A stretch of DNA of 64,000 nucleotides from Spirochaetota bacterium. Lineage in GTDB: Bacteria > Spirochaetota > UBA12135 > COTS27 > JAFLEE01. The DNA lies in contig JAFLEE010000003.1 in NCBI GenBank assembly GCA_017302015.1, positions 1 through 64,000 on the forward strand, given 5' to 3'. Shown one piece after another: positions 8,698 through 17,619 of this stretch. Each line of letters opens with the position of its first letter. Position 1 is the stretch's first letter. Under the pieces are notes generated by a model, which worked only from the letters and a program-made list of their open reading frames with translations, had not been told where the DNA came from and made no database searches. Position numbers and translations under genes: made by a program.

Positions 8698-9803
8698 GCC
8701 GAAGCCTTGGAGGGCTCGGGGATGCGGGTGCCCTGGTACTTGAACCAGGCTTGGCAGGTTCCCTCCGAGCTCACCATGCAGGGCCCCACGGGATTGGTCG
8801 GGGTGCAGACGGTCCCGAAGAGGCCGCACTCCGCGGGGGTCGTTTTCCCCAGGATCACCTCGCCGCAGCGGCAACCGGCCGGCTCGGGAACTTCGGTGTC
8901 GGGGAGGGCGTACTTCCGCCGCGCGTCGAACGCTTCGTAGGCCTGGTTCAAAACGAGGGCGCTCCCGGGCAGGGGGCCGAGCCCCCTCCAGGAGGCATCG
9001 CCGACCCGAAAGACCTTCTCAAGCAGGGCCAGCGCCGCGGGATTCCCCAGGGGCTTCACCGCCTGCGGGTAGACGTTCTCGAGATCGACCTTCCGGGCCG
9101 AAGCGAGTTCGGCCAGGCGCATGAGGGCGGCGATCATGTGGATGTCCTCGAAGCCCGAGATGACGCAGGGGATGCGGTAGCGCTCCACCACCGGCCGGTA
9201 GGCCTCGGAGCCGATGATCACCGAAACATGCCCCGGCAGCAGGAACCCATCGAGGCGCGAGGCATCCCCGGAAAGCAGCGCATGCATGGCCGGGAGGATC
9301 GTCTTATGGCTGATATAGGCGTGAAAATTGGCCAGGCTGCGGGCCTTGGCCGCGTCGATGGCCGCGGCCGTGGCCGGGGCGGTGGTCTCGAAGCCGATGG
9401 CGGCGAAGACCACGGGCCGGGAAGGGTTCTCGCTCGCGATCTTCACCGCGTCCATGCTGGAGTAGATGACGCGTAGATCCGCCCCGTTCGCCCGGGCGCG
9501 CTCCAGGCTCCCGTTGCTGCCGGGCACGCGGATCATGTCGCCGTAGGTGCACACGATGGCATGGGGGATATCGGCTAGGGCGACCAGGGCATCGATGTCG
9601 CCCTGGGAAGTCACGCAAACGGGGCAGCCGGGCCCGCTGATGAGCCTAAGGCCCGCGGGAAGCAGGCTATGGAGCCCGCTGCGGAAGATCGCCATCGTAT
9701 GGGTGCCGCAGACCTCCATGAAGGTCAGGGGGCGCCCGGCGCCCTCCACCGCCATATTCAGGCGGCCGAGGATGGCCTCCAAGGAACCGTAGCGACCGTT
9801 CAT
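8694..9803 (-). CDS. hypD: Hydrogenase maturation factor HypD
   Basis: 369 residues. HypD is the iron-sulphur scaffold on which, with HypC, the Fe(CN)2CO unit is built. Conserved motifs include FMEVCGTHT (Cys that binds iron), GPGCPVCVT, GFETTAPA, PGHVSVIIG and the C-terminal [4Fe-4S] cysteine set (CRCGEVILGK, CGLFGTVCTP, CMVSSEGTC). The ATG overlaps the hypC stop as ATGA and hypE follows with a GTGA overlap, so the three genes are translationally coupled. Confidence 0.97.
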   Translation of the reverse strand: MNGRYGSLEAILGRLNMAVEGAGRPLTFMEVCGTHTMAIFRSGLHSLLPAGLRLISGPGCPVCVTSQGDIDALVALADIPHAIVCTYGDMIRVPGSNGSLERARANGADLRVIYSSMDAVKIASENPSRPVVFAAIGFETTAPATAAAIDAAKARSLANFHAYISHKTILPAMHALLSGDASRLDGFLLPGHVSVIIGSEAYRPVVERYRIPCVISGFEDIHMIAALMRLAELASARKVDLENVYPQAVKPLGNPAALALLEKVFRVGDASWRGLGPLPGSALVLNQAYEAFDARRKYALPDTEVPEPAGCRCGEVILGKTTPAECGLFGTVCTPTNPVGPCMVSSEGTCQAWFKYQGTRIPEPSKASA

Positions 9804-10048
9804 GCGCCGGCCTTCGGCCGAATGGATTCTTCGGAGGCCTCCTGGAGATCGGCTAGGATAGCCCAAGTCTCCTCCGCCTCCTTCTCATCGAGGATCTGGA
9901 TGGCGAAGCCCGCGTGCACGAGCAGCCAATCCCCCACCTTCGCCTCCGGCGTGATCTGAACGCTGACCTTCATCCGATTGCCGTGCATATCGATGAGGGC
10001 CTCGTCGCCGTTTCGTTCGAGTATCTTCGCGGGTACAGCGAGGCACAT
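9800..10048 (-). CDS. hypC: Hydrogenase maturation chaperone HypC
   Basis: 82 residues starting MCLAVPAKI; after removal of Met the N-terminal Cys is the iron-binding residue that HypC uses to hand the Fe(CN)2CO unit from HypD to the large subunit. AAAGGA lies seven bases before the ATG. A gap of 141 bases separates it from hypF; within it TACAAT on the minus strand (10089-10084) could be a -10 box but no good -35 is visible. Confidence 0.96.
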   Translation of the reverse strand: MCLAVPAKILERNGDEALIDMHGNRMKVSVQITPEAKVGDWLLVHAGFAIQILDEKEAEETWAILADLQEASEESIRPKAGA

Positions 10049-10189
10049 AGTGGATCCTTTCCCTGGGGGGAGCGAGCAGCGTAATTGTACAACGGAACCC
10101 GTCCCGTTCCCGCCCCTTTTCTCGGGACGATGGACGCTTTGCCGTTCGCGTCTGCGCCAGAAACGCCGCGGCTCAGACGGCCCAGAACC

Positions 10190-12556
10190 TCACGGGGTGA
10201 GGATCCTCTGGGCCGCCACCGCGGCCTGCCCGAGGGCCAAGCCCCCGTCATTGGGGGGGACCTGCCGGTGCCGAAGGACGACCATGCCGCGCTTTTCCAA
10301 CGCTTCCGACAGGAAGCGGGTGAGAAGTACGTTACTGAATACGCCCCCCGATATTCCCACGGTTCGAACTCCCGTCTTGCCCGAAAAATGGGCGACAAGC
10401 TCGTCCCAGGCGCTCGATAAGCCCTGATGGAAATACGCGGCCCATCGGGCCACCCCCTCCCTTCCCGCCGGGGCGATTGCCGCCTCGATGAGCGGAATGA
10501 GGATCGGTGAGAGATCCAGGGTGGCCGGCTCTCCGGGAAGCAGCATCGCTTTCGGCGTTTCCAATACCCCGTCGCTCCATGCGCTTGCGCTGGCCTCCAG
10601 GGCTTGGCCCGAGAGGGCTTCGTGATGGTTGTAGGAGGCCAGACCCATGAAGGCGGCCACGCCGTCCACATACCGCCCGGCGCCGCTTGACTGCGCGCAG
10701 GAGATGTTCCCGCGGATCATGGAACAGGCGAGCCCCCGCTCCCCGGCATCGGGGTAGAGCCGCTCGGCCATGGGGTGATCATGGAAAGAATCTCCGAAGC
10801 AAGCATGGAGGATGGCCAAGGCGCAGCGCCGAGTCTCCCGGGAGGCCGCCTCTCCCCCGGGAAGGCGCAGGGGAGCCAATCGAGCCAAGCGCGTGAAGCG
10901 CCCTCCGTCGATGAGGAGCAATTCGCCGCCCCAGGTCGTCCCGTCTTCCCCGTAGCCGGTCCCGTCGCAGACCACGGCGAGGGCGGGCCCCGCATGGCCG
11001 TTCTCCGCCAAGACCGAGGCCCCGTGGGCGTGGTGGTGCTGGACCTCGATGAGGCGCGCTCCCAATTCCCGTGAAAGCTCTCGGCCCCACCCGCCCCCGA
11101 AATAGCGTGGGTGGGCGTCGATGGCGATGAAGCGCGGCTTCACCCGGTAGAGATCCATGAGGTCCGAAACCGTCCTCTGGAACTGGTCGAAGGCGAGGGG
11201 GTTCTCCAGGTCTCCGAGATGCTGGCCGAGGACCACCCGACCCTCGCAGATGAGGGCCGGCGCCGCCTTTAGATCGCCGCCGAGGGCCAAGCCCGAAAGC
11301 CCCCCTCCGATATCCCCCACAGGAGCGGGGGCGTAACCCCTCGCGCGCCGAAGGGGGAGGACTCCCCCGCGGGGGCCTGGGCCCAGGTCGGCCCAAACCG
11401 AATCATCCACGGGGCGCTGGATCGGCCGGTTATGGAGAAGCATGGCGTCGGCCAGGGGCGCATCCCCGGGGGCCGCCTCCAATAAACGCTTCCTTGCCTC
11501 GCTGTCGTCGATGCATAGGGGTTCATCGCTCACATTCCCGCTCGTCATCACGAGGGGGCCCAAGCCCGGCCCTCTATCGAAGAGCAAGTGGTGGAGGGGC
11601 GTATAGGCGAGCATGACGCCGAGGCGCCCCTGGCCGGGGGCGACGCCCGGCGCCACGTCTGCGCCGGCTTTCCGGCGGGCGAGCAGGATGGGGGCGCTCG
11701 TCGACTCCAGGCACTCGAGGCCGTCGGGGGAGAGCTCCACGAGATCCCGGGCCGCAGGGGAATCCGCCACCATGAGGGCGAAGGGCTTGGTCTCCCGCCG
11801 CTTCCGCCCGCGAAGCCGATCCACCGCGGCGCGGTCGCGGGCGCGCACGGCTAAATGGTAGCCGCCCAGACCCTTGATGGCCACGATCCCCCCGGCCATG
11901 AGCGCCTCCACGGCGCAGGAAACCGGGTCGCCCACGAAAAGGCGATCCCCGCCCACCCACCACTCCAATTGGGGCCCGCAGACGGGGCACGCGTTCGGTT
12001 GGGCGTGGAATCGTCGACTCTCCGGGCTTTTATACTCGGCCAGGCATTCGGAGCACATGGGGAAACCCGCCATGGTGGTCGACGGCCTGTCATAGGGCAG
12101 CCCCCGGAGGATGGAAAACCGCGGCCCGCATTGGGTGCAATTGATGAGGGCATAGCCGTGTCGCCGATCTCCGGCGCTGCGCATTTCCGCCAGGCAATCC
12201 GGGCAGACCGCGGCGTCGGATGCGGCGAACGCGAGGGCGCTTTCCCCGCCGCGGCTGTCCAGGATCCTGAAACCGAGTTCCCCTACGTCAAGGGGCACCT
12301 CTTCGCGCCGGCGCGAAGCCAGGAAGGCCAGCGGGGGAAGTCGATTCGTGAGGTGCTCCTCGAAGGCCTCCAAACGGGATGGAGATCCCTGGAGTTCCAC
12401 GACGACCCGATCGGCCTCGTTATAGACGACGCCGGTGAGGGACTCCCGATGGGCGAATTGCCAAACGAAGGGGCGGAAGCCGACCCCCTGGACCCGGCCG
12501 GAGAGGATCCACCTCGCGCGATGCGCGCCGAGGGGCGAAGACTCGGGGATCGCCAT
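10190..12556 (-). CDS. hypF: Carbamoyltransferase HypF
   Basis: 788 residues, full length. Domains in order: acylphosphatase (GRVQGVGFRPF, residues about 12-100), two zinc-finger motifs (CPDC, CTQC, CSEC, CPVC, about 110-190), a YrdC-like nucleotide-binding domain (KGLGGYHLA near 225) and a Kae1-like domain with the metal-binding HHHAHG near 490. HypF makes the carbamoyl-adenylate that becomes the cyanide ligands, passing it to HypE. It begins 18 bases after nrfA, so it may be cotranscribed with the nitrite reductase genes. Confidence 0.96.
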   Translation of the reverse strand: MAIPESSPLGAHRARWILSGRVQGVGFRPFVWQFAHRESLTGVVYNEADRVVVELQGSPSRLEAFEEHLTNRLPPLAFLASRRREEVPLDVGELGFRILDSRGGESALAFAASDAAVCPDCLAEMRSAGDRRHGYALINCTQCGPRFSILRGLPYDRPSTTMAGFPMCSECLAEYKSPESRRFHAQPNACPVCGPQLEWWVGGDRLFVGDPVSCAVEALMAGGIVAIKGLGGYHLAVRARDRAAVDRLRGRKRRETKPFALMVADSPAARDLVELSPDGLECLESTSAPILLARRKAGADVAPGVAPGQGRLGVMLAYTPLHHLLFDRGPGLGPLVMTSGNVSDEPLCIDDSEARKRLLEAAPGDAPLADAMLLHNRPIQRPVDDSVWADLGPGPRGGVLPLRRARGYAPAPVGDIGGGLSGLALGGDLKAAPALICEGRVVLGQHLGDLENPLAFDQFQRTVSDLMDLYRVKPRFIAIDAHPRYFGGGWGRELSRELGARLIEVQHHHAHGASVLAENGHAGPALAVVCDGTGYGEDGTTWGGELLLIDGGRFTRLARLAPLRLPGGEAASRETRRCALAILHACFGDSFHDHPMAERLYPDAGERGLACSMIRGNISCAQSSGAGRYVDGVAAFMGLASYNHHEALSGQALEASASAWSDGVLETPKAMLLPGEPATLDLSPILIPLIEAAIAPAGREGVARWAAYFHQGLSSAWDELVAHFSGKTGVRTVGISGGVFSNVLLTRFLSEALEKRGMVVLRHRQVPPNDGGLALGQAAVAAQRILTP

Positions 12557-12574
12557 GGGCGGCCCCGCTTCGGC

Positions 12575-14092
12575 TTAGCGCCCGCCGCTGGACTCGAGGG
12601 CCTGCTCCCGCTCCGCGCCCTTCTGGAGCCATTTGGGGAGGATGTTCTTCAGGAAACTTTCTTTTTGGGCGCGCAGTTCGCCCATATTGAGCCCGATATG
12701 GGCCTGGGCCTTCTCCTTCGTGGACAGGTCCGGGAGGGGCACCGCTTGGTGGTAGCCGTTCTGGGCGAGCACCCGGACGAGTTCGATGCGGGCGGCCTGG
12801 GCCTTCTCGATGCCGACGGCGATGAGGCGGGCGGTCTCGACGGTGGAGTGGAAGCTATTGCCGTGCCCGGCGACGGCGAGGTCCCACCGCCATTGGGCGG
12901 CGCGGATGAGGCCCAGGGCCCCTTCCATCTGGGCCTCGGTGGCGCCCTTGTCCCAGGCGAACTTCGCCTCGAGGTGGGCCTTCACCAGGGCGTCCTCCAA
13001 TTGGAGGCGGATCTCCTGGATCTTGTCCTGGCGCGCATAGACGGTGCTGCGGAGTTCGTCCTCGCTTTCCCGGTGGCAGACCTGGCAGGAGGCGGCGATG
13101 TTATTGAGGGGCGACTGGATATGGTGGTCGGTGAATTTCTGCCCGCCCTCGCTGCGGTAGGGCATATGGCAATCGGCGCAGGCGACCCCGCGGCGCGCGT
13201 GGAGCCCCGTCTGGTAGACCTCGTAGTCCGGGTGCTGGGCCTTCAGCATCGGGGCCTTGGAGAGCGCGTGCTTCCAGTCCGAGAATTTGGCGGTGTCGTA
13301 ATAGGCCTCCATGGATTCGGCGTCCATGCCCTTATCCCAGGGGAATGTGAGGTACTTGCCCTCGCCCTTGAAGTAGTACTCCACGTGGCATTGGGCGCAC
13401 ACGAGGGAGCGCATCTCCTGGTGGCTGGCCTTGGTCACATCGACCCCCCGGCGGGCGAAGGCCTCGACGAGGGCCGGCCGGGAGATCTGGAGGGACATGG
13501 TGTTCGGCTCGTGGCAATCGGCGCAGCCGATGGGGTTCACCACCTCGCTCACCAGGGCCGCCCATTTCCCCTTGTAGAAATTGCTGATGCCGTTCTTCGA
13601 CATGAGGCGGGGCACGTCGGGGCTCTTGCAGGTCCAGCAGGTGCCGGGCTGGGGGCCGTCCTTCTCGTTGGTGGGGGCGCCGGTGCGCAGGCTCTGGTGC
13701 ACGTCGGTCACCGCATAGGCGTGGCCGCGGGGATGCTTGTAGTCCTTCGAGAAGGCGTAACCGGCCCACAGGACCGCCATGCGGGGGTCTTCGGCCAGGT
13801 CATCGCGCACGGTATTGCCGTTGTATTTCGTGGGCTTGTCCATCTCGGCCGTTTTTTTCCAGGATTCGTACTCGCGGGGATGGTTCTTGCCCCAAACCGC
13901 GTTCCTCGATTCGAAGGGCCCGATCTTGGCCAGGGTCCGGTTGGCGTAGAGCGCCTCGGCCCGCCGTTCCATGATCGTGGAGGCGAAAAGCCCCACCAGG
14001 AACACGACCAGGATGGTCGCGCCGAAGACGACCCAGGCCAGGCGGGGATTTTTTTGGATGCGCTCGGCGAGGTTCCATTTGAAGTTGGGCAT
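12575..14092 (-). CDS. nrfA: Ammonia-forming cytochrome c nitrite reductase
   Basis: 505 residues with five haem-binding motifs in the NrfA pattern: CWTCK, the lysine-ligated active-site haem, then CADCH, CAQCH, CADCH and CQVCH. It reduces nitrite to ammonium with six electrons on the outer face of the cytoplasmic membrane. A hydrophobic segment at residues 18-37 is a signal or anchor. ATG 14092 is preceded by TAGGAG at six bases. The upstream neighbour nrfH is the quinol-oxidising partner. Confidence 0.96.
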   Translation of the reverse strand: MPNFKWNLAERIQKNPRLAWVVFGATILVVFLVGLFASTIMERRAEALYANRTLAKIGPFESRNAVWGKNHPREYESWKKTAEMDKPTKYNGNTVRDDLAEDPRMAVLWAGYAFSKDYKHPRGHAYAVTDVHQSLRTGAPTNEKDGPQPGTCWTCKSPDVPRLMSKNGISNFYKGKWAALVSEVVNPIGCADCHEPNTMSLQISRPALVEAFARRGVDVTKASHQEMRSLVCAQCHVEYYFKGEGKYLTFPWDKGMDAESMEAYYDTAKFSDWKHALSKAPMLKAQHPDYEVYQTGLHARRGVACADCHMPYRSEGGQKFTDHHIQSPLNNIAASCQVCHRESEDELRSTVYARQDKIQEIRLQLEDALVKAHLEAKFAWDKGATEAQMEGALGLIRAAQWRWDLAVAGHGNSFHSTVETARLIAVGIEKAQAARIELVRVLAQNGYHQAVPLPDLSTKEKAQAHIGLNMGELRAQKESFLKNILPKWLQKGAEREQALESSGGR

Positions 14093-14100
14093 GGCGGCTC

Positions 14101-14697
14101 CTATCGGGGGGATTCTTTCGTGCTCGCCCGCAGCCACGAGGGCACGGGCGTCGTGGGCAGGGGAACTTGGGCATCGGGGACGCTGGCGAGGCTATGGACG
14201 CGCCCATGGGGCGTGTAGCGGTGGCACTCCACGCACAGGCGCCCCTCGCCGTGGGGGGCGTTCTTTCCGGTGACCCGCAGGGTGGAGACGCGCTCGTTGC
14301 GGAAGGCGTGGCAGCGCTTGCAATTTTCCTGCACCACCGCCCGCCCGGGTTCCCGGATGCGGATCACCTGGGGTTCGAGGCGCAGGGTGAACATCGTGCT
14401 GTGCCGCATGCCGTCATAGGCCTTGAAGGCGTACTTGGCCAGTGCGCTGGTATGGGGCACATGGCAATCATTGCAGGAGACCTGTCGGTGGGAGGAATGG
14501 GACCACGTGGCGTACTCCGGCGACATGATGTGGCAATTCACGCACACCTTGGGATCATCGGAGAGGTAGGACCAAGCCTTGCTCAGGTAGAACGCATAGG
14601 CGCCCATCCCCGCGAAGACCGACAAAAGAAGGAGCACCGGCAGCCGCCAGGAAGGGGGCGGGATCAGCGAGGACAGGAGTTTGGAAAAACCGGGCAT
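14101..14697 (-). CDS. nrfH: Cytochrome c nitrite reductase small subunit
   Basis: 198 residues: an N-terminal membrane helix (about 20-37) and four c-type haem sites (CVNCH, CNDCH, CKRCH, CVECH). The first site is CVNCHIM, the CxxCHxM form characteristic of the quinol-oxidising haem of NrfH. It carries electrons from the membrane quinol pool to NrfA, and an extended, low-complexity tail of about 40 residues follows the last haem. The stop lies eight bases before nrfA. No Shine-Dalgarno is seen. Confidence 0.94.
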   Translation of the reverse strand: MPGFSKLLSSLIPPPSWRLPVLLLLSVFAGMGAYAFYLSKAWSYLSDDPKVCVNCHIMSPEYATWSHSSHRQVSCNDCHVPHTSALAKYAFKAYDGMRHSTMFTLRLEPQVIRIREPGRAVVQENCKRCHAFRNERVSTLRVTGKNAPHGEGRLCVECHRYTPHGRVHSLASVPDAQVPLPTTPVPSWLRASTKESPR

Positions 14698-14744
14698 CGT
14701 TAATTCGTATAAATTTGAGATATCTTATCTATCTTAAGATGAAA
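14698..14744 (-). promoter_or_regulatory. AT-rich region ahead of nrfH with possible operator
   Basis: The 47-base gap is far more AT-rich than its surroundings and contains two small palindromes, AGATATCT (14718-14725) and ATCTTAAGAT (14731-14740). On the minus strand this gives two AAGATA units three bases apart. AAGAT-type half sites resemble those of the nitric-oxide sensor NsrR, which controls nrf genes elsewhere, but the fit is partial. No clear -35/-10 pair. Confidence 0.35.
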
Positions 14745-15182
14745 TCAGGCCCGATAAAAGTCCTTCACTTTTTGGCTCCTCACATTCCATAGAAAGACCC
14801 CGAAAACCAGCGAAAATCCGGCGGCGCTCAGAAGTTCCAGATGATGCCCCCGGGAGGCGGCCTGGGCGATGAACGAAAACGTGAAAAACCCGAGAGAAAG
14901 CATGATGAGGATGAGCAGGAACTGGGATGAGATCCAAGCCCAATAGCGGGCCCGGGCCATGAAGACCACGGTGAGGATCGGCCAGAAATAGAAGGTGCCG
15001 TAGGTAAAGAGGTAGAACACCCGGGTCACGACGGGGGTTTTCTGGGCCACGAAGACGAGGGTCTCCCACACCGAAAGGAGGAAGGCGACCGTGAAGACGC
15101 CCACGATGATCATGCTCGCCCAGACGGCCAATGGGGGCCACCCCGTCTTTTCCGCCGGTCTTTCGGATTCGGGTTCTGTCAT
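14745..15182 (-). CDS. Four-helix membrane protein of unknown function
   Basis: 145 residues with four predicted membrane segments (about 17-39, 50-75, 80-105, 113-130) and short charged ends; no cysteine or histidine pair that would suggest haem. I do not recognise the family. It lies between a glycosyltransferase gene and nrfH on the same strand, 28 bases after the former, so it could belong to either group. Its composition would suit a quinone-side accessory or an assembly factor, but nothing in the sequence proves that. Confidence 0.7.
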   Translation of the reverse strand: MTEPESERPAEKTGWPPLAVWASMIIVGVFTVAFLLSVWETLVFVAQKTPVVTRVFYLFTYGTFYFWPILTVVFMARARYWAWISSQFLLILIMLSLGFFTFSFIAQAASRGHHLELLSAAGFSLVFGVFLWNVRSQKVKDFYRA

Positions 15183-15210
15183 AGGGGTCCTGCCAAACCG
15201 CTCGCCCCGA

Positions 15211-16284
15211 TCAGCGCAGGCGACTTTTCAAATTTTTCGTGAGGAGGCCCCGGATGAATTGGAACCCGTAGACCAGGTGGCTGGCGAATACCATGGCGGT
15301 CGTCAGCGCGGTCAGCTGCAGGCGCCTTAAAGGCGGCCGCCCCCCCGTCAAGAACCAGGCATTCACCAGGTTGAACAGGTGGTAGAACCCGAGACCGCCG
15401 AGATACAAGCTTCCCCAGGGAGCCCAAAAGAGGGCCGGGATCCAACCGAGCGCCACCCCGGCGAGGAGGAGGGAAGGCGCAAAATACGTCGGACGGCGGG
15501 AGGTTTCGGGGAAGCGCTTGACGAAAAATCCCCGGTGGAGCCCGTAGGCCCCCAATTGCTTCAGGTGGGCGCGGATCTCCGGCCGGCGATGGTGCCACAC
15601 GAGCACCTGGGGCGCATAGCGGATGCGGAAACCGGCCTTCACGAACTCCAGGCAGAATTGGGTATCTTCCCCGGGCCAATAGGGGCTATGGAAGCCCCCG
15701 ACCGCGAGGAAGGCCTTGCGCCGCACGAGCAGGTTGACCGAGGGGAAATCATCCACCCATTTGGGTTCCCCCAAGGGGCGGTAGCGGTAGCGGCTCGTGC
15801 CACCCCCGGCGTAGGTTTCGAACACGAGGCCGAGCCCCTCTTCCATCACCCCGGCCGTCTCGGGCGTCACGGCCGGCCCGCCGACGGCATCGGCCCCCGC
15901 GTCGAAGAAGGGGAGGGCGTTCTTGAGCCAATCGGAGCGCGGCCAGGCGTCGTCATCGAGGAAGGCGAGGACCTCGCAGCGCGATAATTGGGCGGCCAGA
16001 TCCCGCTTGCCCGCGGGGCCCATGGGGCCGGTGGGCACGAGCTTTAAGCGTTGGGCCCCGGTTTTCCACCCGCCGAGCGTGGTAAAATAGGGATCCTTCG
16101 ACAAGCGCGAGACGGGAACCCGCTTTCCCGCCGGAAAGCCCGCGTACTCGTTGGGCAGAAGCCAGATCTCAAACCCAGGCCCCCCCATCCGCAACAATAC
16201 CGGAAGCGATTCCTTCAAATACGCGTTGAGCGCCTTGACGGGGATGATGACCGAAACGCGTGGTCGCACCGCGGATTGTCGCAT
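15211..16284 (-). CDS. Family 2 glycosyltransferase
   Basis: 357 residues. A GT-A domain begins with RVSVIIPVKALN; the metal/nucleotide-sugar motif is FLDDDAWP near residue 125, and the acceptor-side motif PGEDTQF near 200 matches the ED of GT2 enzymes. Two or three hydrophobic segments in the last 110 residues indicate membrane attachment. It probably adds a sugar to a lipid-linked surface glycan, consistent with the flippase and glycosyltransferases that run divergently from it. Its ATG lies only 12 bases from the ATG of the divergent flippase gene. Confidence 0.85.
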   Translation of the reverse strand: MRQSAVRPRVSVIIPVKALNAYLKESLPVLLRMGGPGFEIWLLPNEYAGFPAGKRVPVSRLSKDPYFTTLGGWKTGAQRLKLVPTGPMGPAGKRDLAAQLSRCEVLAFLDDDAWPRSDWLKNALPFFDAGADAVGGPAVTPETAGVMEEGLGLVFETYAGGGTSRYRYRPLGEPKWVDDFPSVNLLVRRKAFLAVGGFHSPYWPGEDTQFCLEFVKAGFRIRYAPQVLVWHHRRPEIRAHLKQLGAYGLHRGFFVKRFPETSRRPTYFAPSLLLAGVALGWIPALFWAPWGSLYLGGLGFYHLFNLVNAWFLTGGRPPLRRLQLTALTTAMVFASHLVYGFQFIRGLLTKNLKSRLR

Positions 16285-16296
16285 CACTCGGTCGGG

Positions 16297-17619
16297 ATGC
16301 CCCCGATGAATCCCTACCTCCGGGGCGCCCTCGATTTCAGCGGTCGCGTGGCGAAAGACCGCTTCTTCCGAAACACCGTCCTCCTCACGGGCTTCACCCT
16401 CTTGGGCAGCCTCGCCAATTATGTCTGGCAGGTTTTCGCCAATCGAAACCTCGACCCCGCCCAGTACGGTCTGCTCAACGCCCTGCTCGCTTCCACCGCG
16501 CTCTTCTCCATCTTCGGGGAAGTGTTCTCCCAGTGGGCCCTGAAGGGGTACACCGAATTGGCCGCCCACCAGCGGGCTTCCGGCCTCGGCGGCCTCACGC
16601 GCTTCTTCTCCCTACGCATCGGGCTCCTGGCCACGCTCTTCATCATCATCGCCGCGGTGGGCACCCTCCTGAACCCTGGGTTCTTCAAGCTCACCTCCCT
16701 CCAGGAGGTGCCCCTCTTCGCGGCAATGCTCCTCCTCTATTTCGCCTCGATCCTGCCGGCGGCCTTCCTCGACGGCCACCAGCGCTATTACCTCAATGCC
16801 ATCGGGGGTTTCCTCGGCGCCGGGGTGCGGCTCGGCTTCCTGGCCCTCTTCCTGTATTCCGGGCTGAGCATCACGAAAGCCCTCTCGAGCCATCTGCTCT
16901 CTATCCTGACCGTATTTCTCTTCATCACCCTGGCCTCGCTCCTGGTGGCCCGGCGCCTGCCCGGGCGCGAAGAGGCGCCGGGGGCGCCGCCGAAGGCCCA
17001 GGAACTCTTCTACTTCTTCCGTATCGGGCTGTCCTCGATCTTCCTGACCCTCATCCTCAACCAGGACATGCTCCTGGCCCGCTACCGGCTCGACCCCGCC
17101 TCCTCCGGGCAATGGGCGACGCTTTCGGTCTTCGGGAAGGCGGTCTTCTTCGCCGCCACCGCCGCGCTCTCCATCCTCTTCGTCTCGGTCGCCGACCGTT
17201 TCCATAAGCGCCTCCCCTACGGCCGGGCCTTCCTCAAAAGCCTGGCCGGGGTGGGCGGCATCGCCCTCCTGGGCACCATGGGGCTCGCGATCTTCATCCA
17301 ACCCTTCCTGGCCTTCCTGAACCCCGCCTACCGCAGCCTCGTGCCGGAGGTGATGATCTTCGCCGTGACCACCCTCCCGTTCATCTTCATCAAGTTCTTC
17401 GCCGTCTTCTACGTTTCGGTCAACCGCTTCCGGGTCTTCCTCCCGATGCTGGCCCTCGCCCTCGTCCAGGCGGGCCTCTACTCGGCCCTGGGCACCACCC
17501 TCCACCGATTCCTATGGATCCGGGGCATTTCGGGCTTCCTCATCCTGGCGGCCATGGCGGGTTATTTCGCCTGGAAACGGGGGAAGTTCTACCCCACCGA
17601 CGGCGATGCGGAGCATTGA
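16297..17619 (+). CDS. Polysaccharide flippase (MOP/Wzx-like membrane protein)
   Basis: 440 residues with about twelve hydrophobic segments and the loop pattern of the MATE/Wzx export superfamily: first helix TVLLTGFTLLGSLANYVW, then LDPAQYGLLNALLAS. Such proteins move lipid-linked oligosaccharides across the cytoplasmic membrane. ATG 16297 is used; ATG 16306 is also possible, and neither has a Shine-Dalgarno sequence. The 3' end overlaps the next glycosyltransferase gene by 14 bases. Placement among glycosyltransferases supports the role; the substrate is unknown. Confidence 0.85.
   Translation: MPPMNPYLRGALDFSGRVAKDRFFRNTVLLTGFTLLGSLANYVWQVFANRNLDPAQYGLLNALLASTALFSIFGEVFSQWALKGYTELAAHQRASGLGGLTRFFSLRIGLLATLFIIIAAVGTLLNPGFFKLTSLQEVPLFAAMLLLYFASILPAAFLDGHQRYYLNAIGGFLGAGVRLGFLALFLYSGLSITKALSSHLLSILTVFLFITLASLLVARRLPGREEAPGAPPKAQELFYFFRIGLSSIFLTLILNQDMLLARYRLDPASSGQWATLSVFGKAVFFAATAALSILFVSVADRFHKRLPYGRAFLKSLAGVGGIALLGTMGLAIFIQPFLAFLNPAYRSLVPEVMIFAVTTLPFIFIKFFAVFYVSVNRFRVFLPMLALALVQAGLYSALGTTLHRFLWIRGISGFLILAAMAGYFAWKRGKFYPTDGDAEH

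Noticed and set aside
11855-14218. Plus-strand open frame of 787 codons opposite hypF and nrfHA
   Set aside because: Antisense to genes with complete motifs; its product is low-complexity and has no domain.
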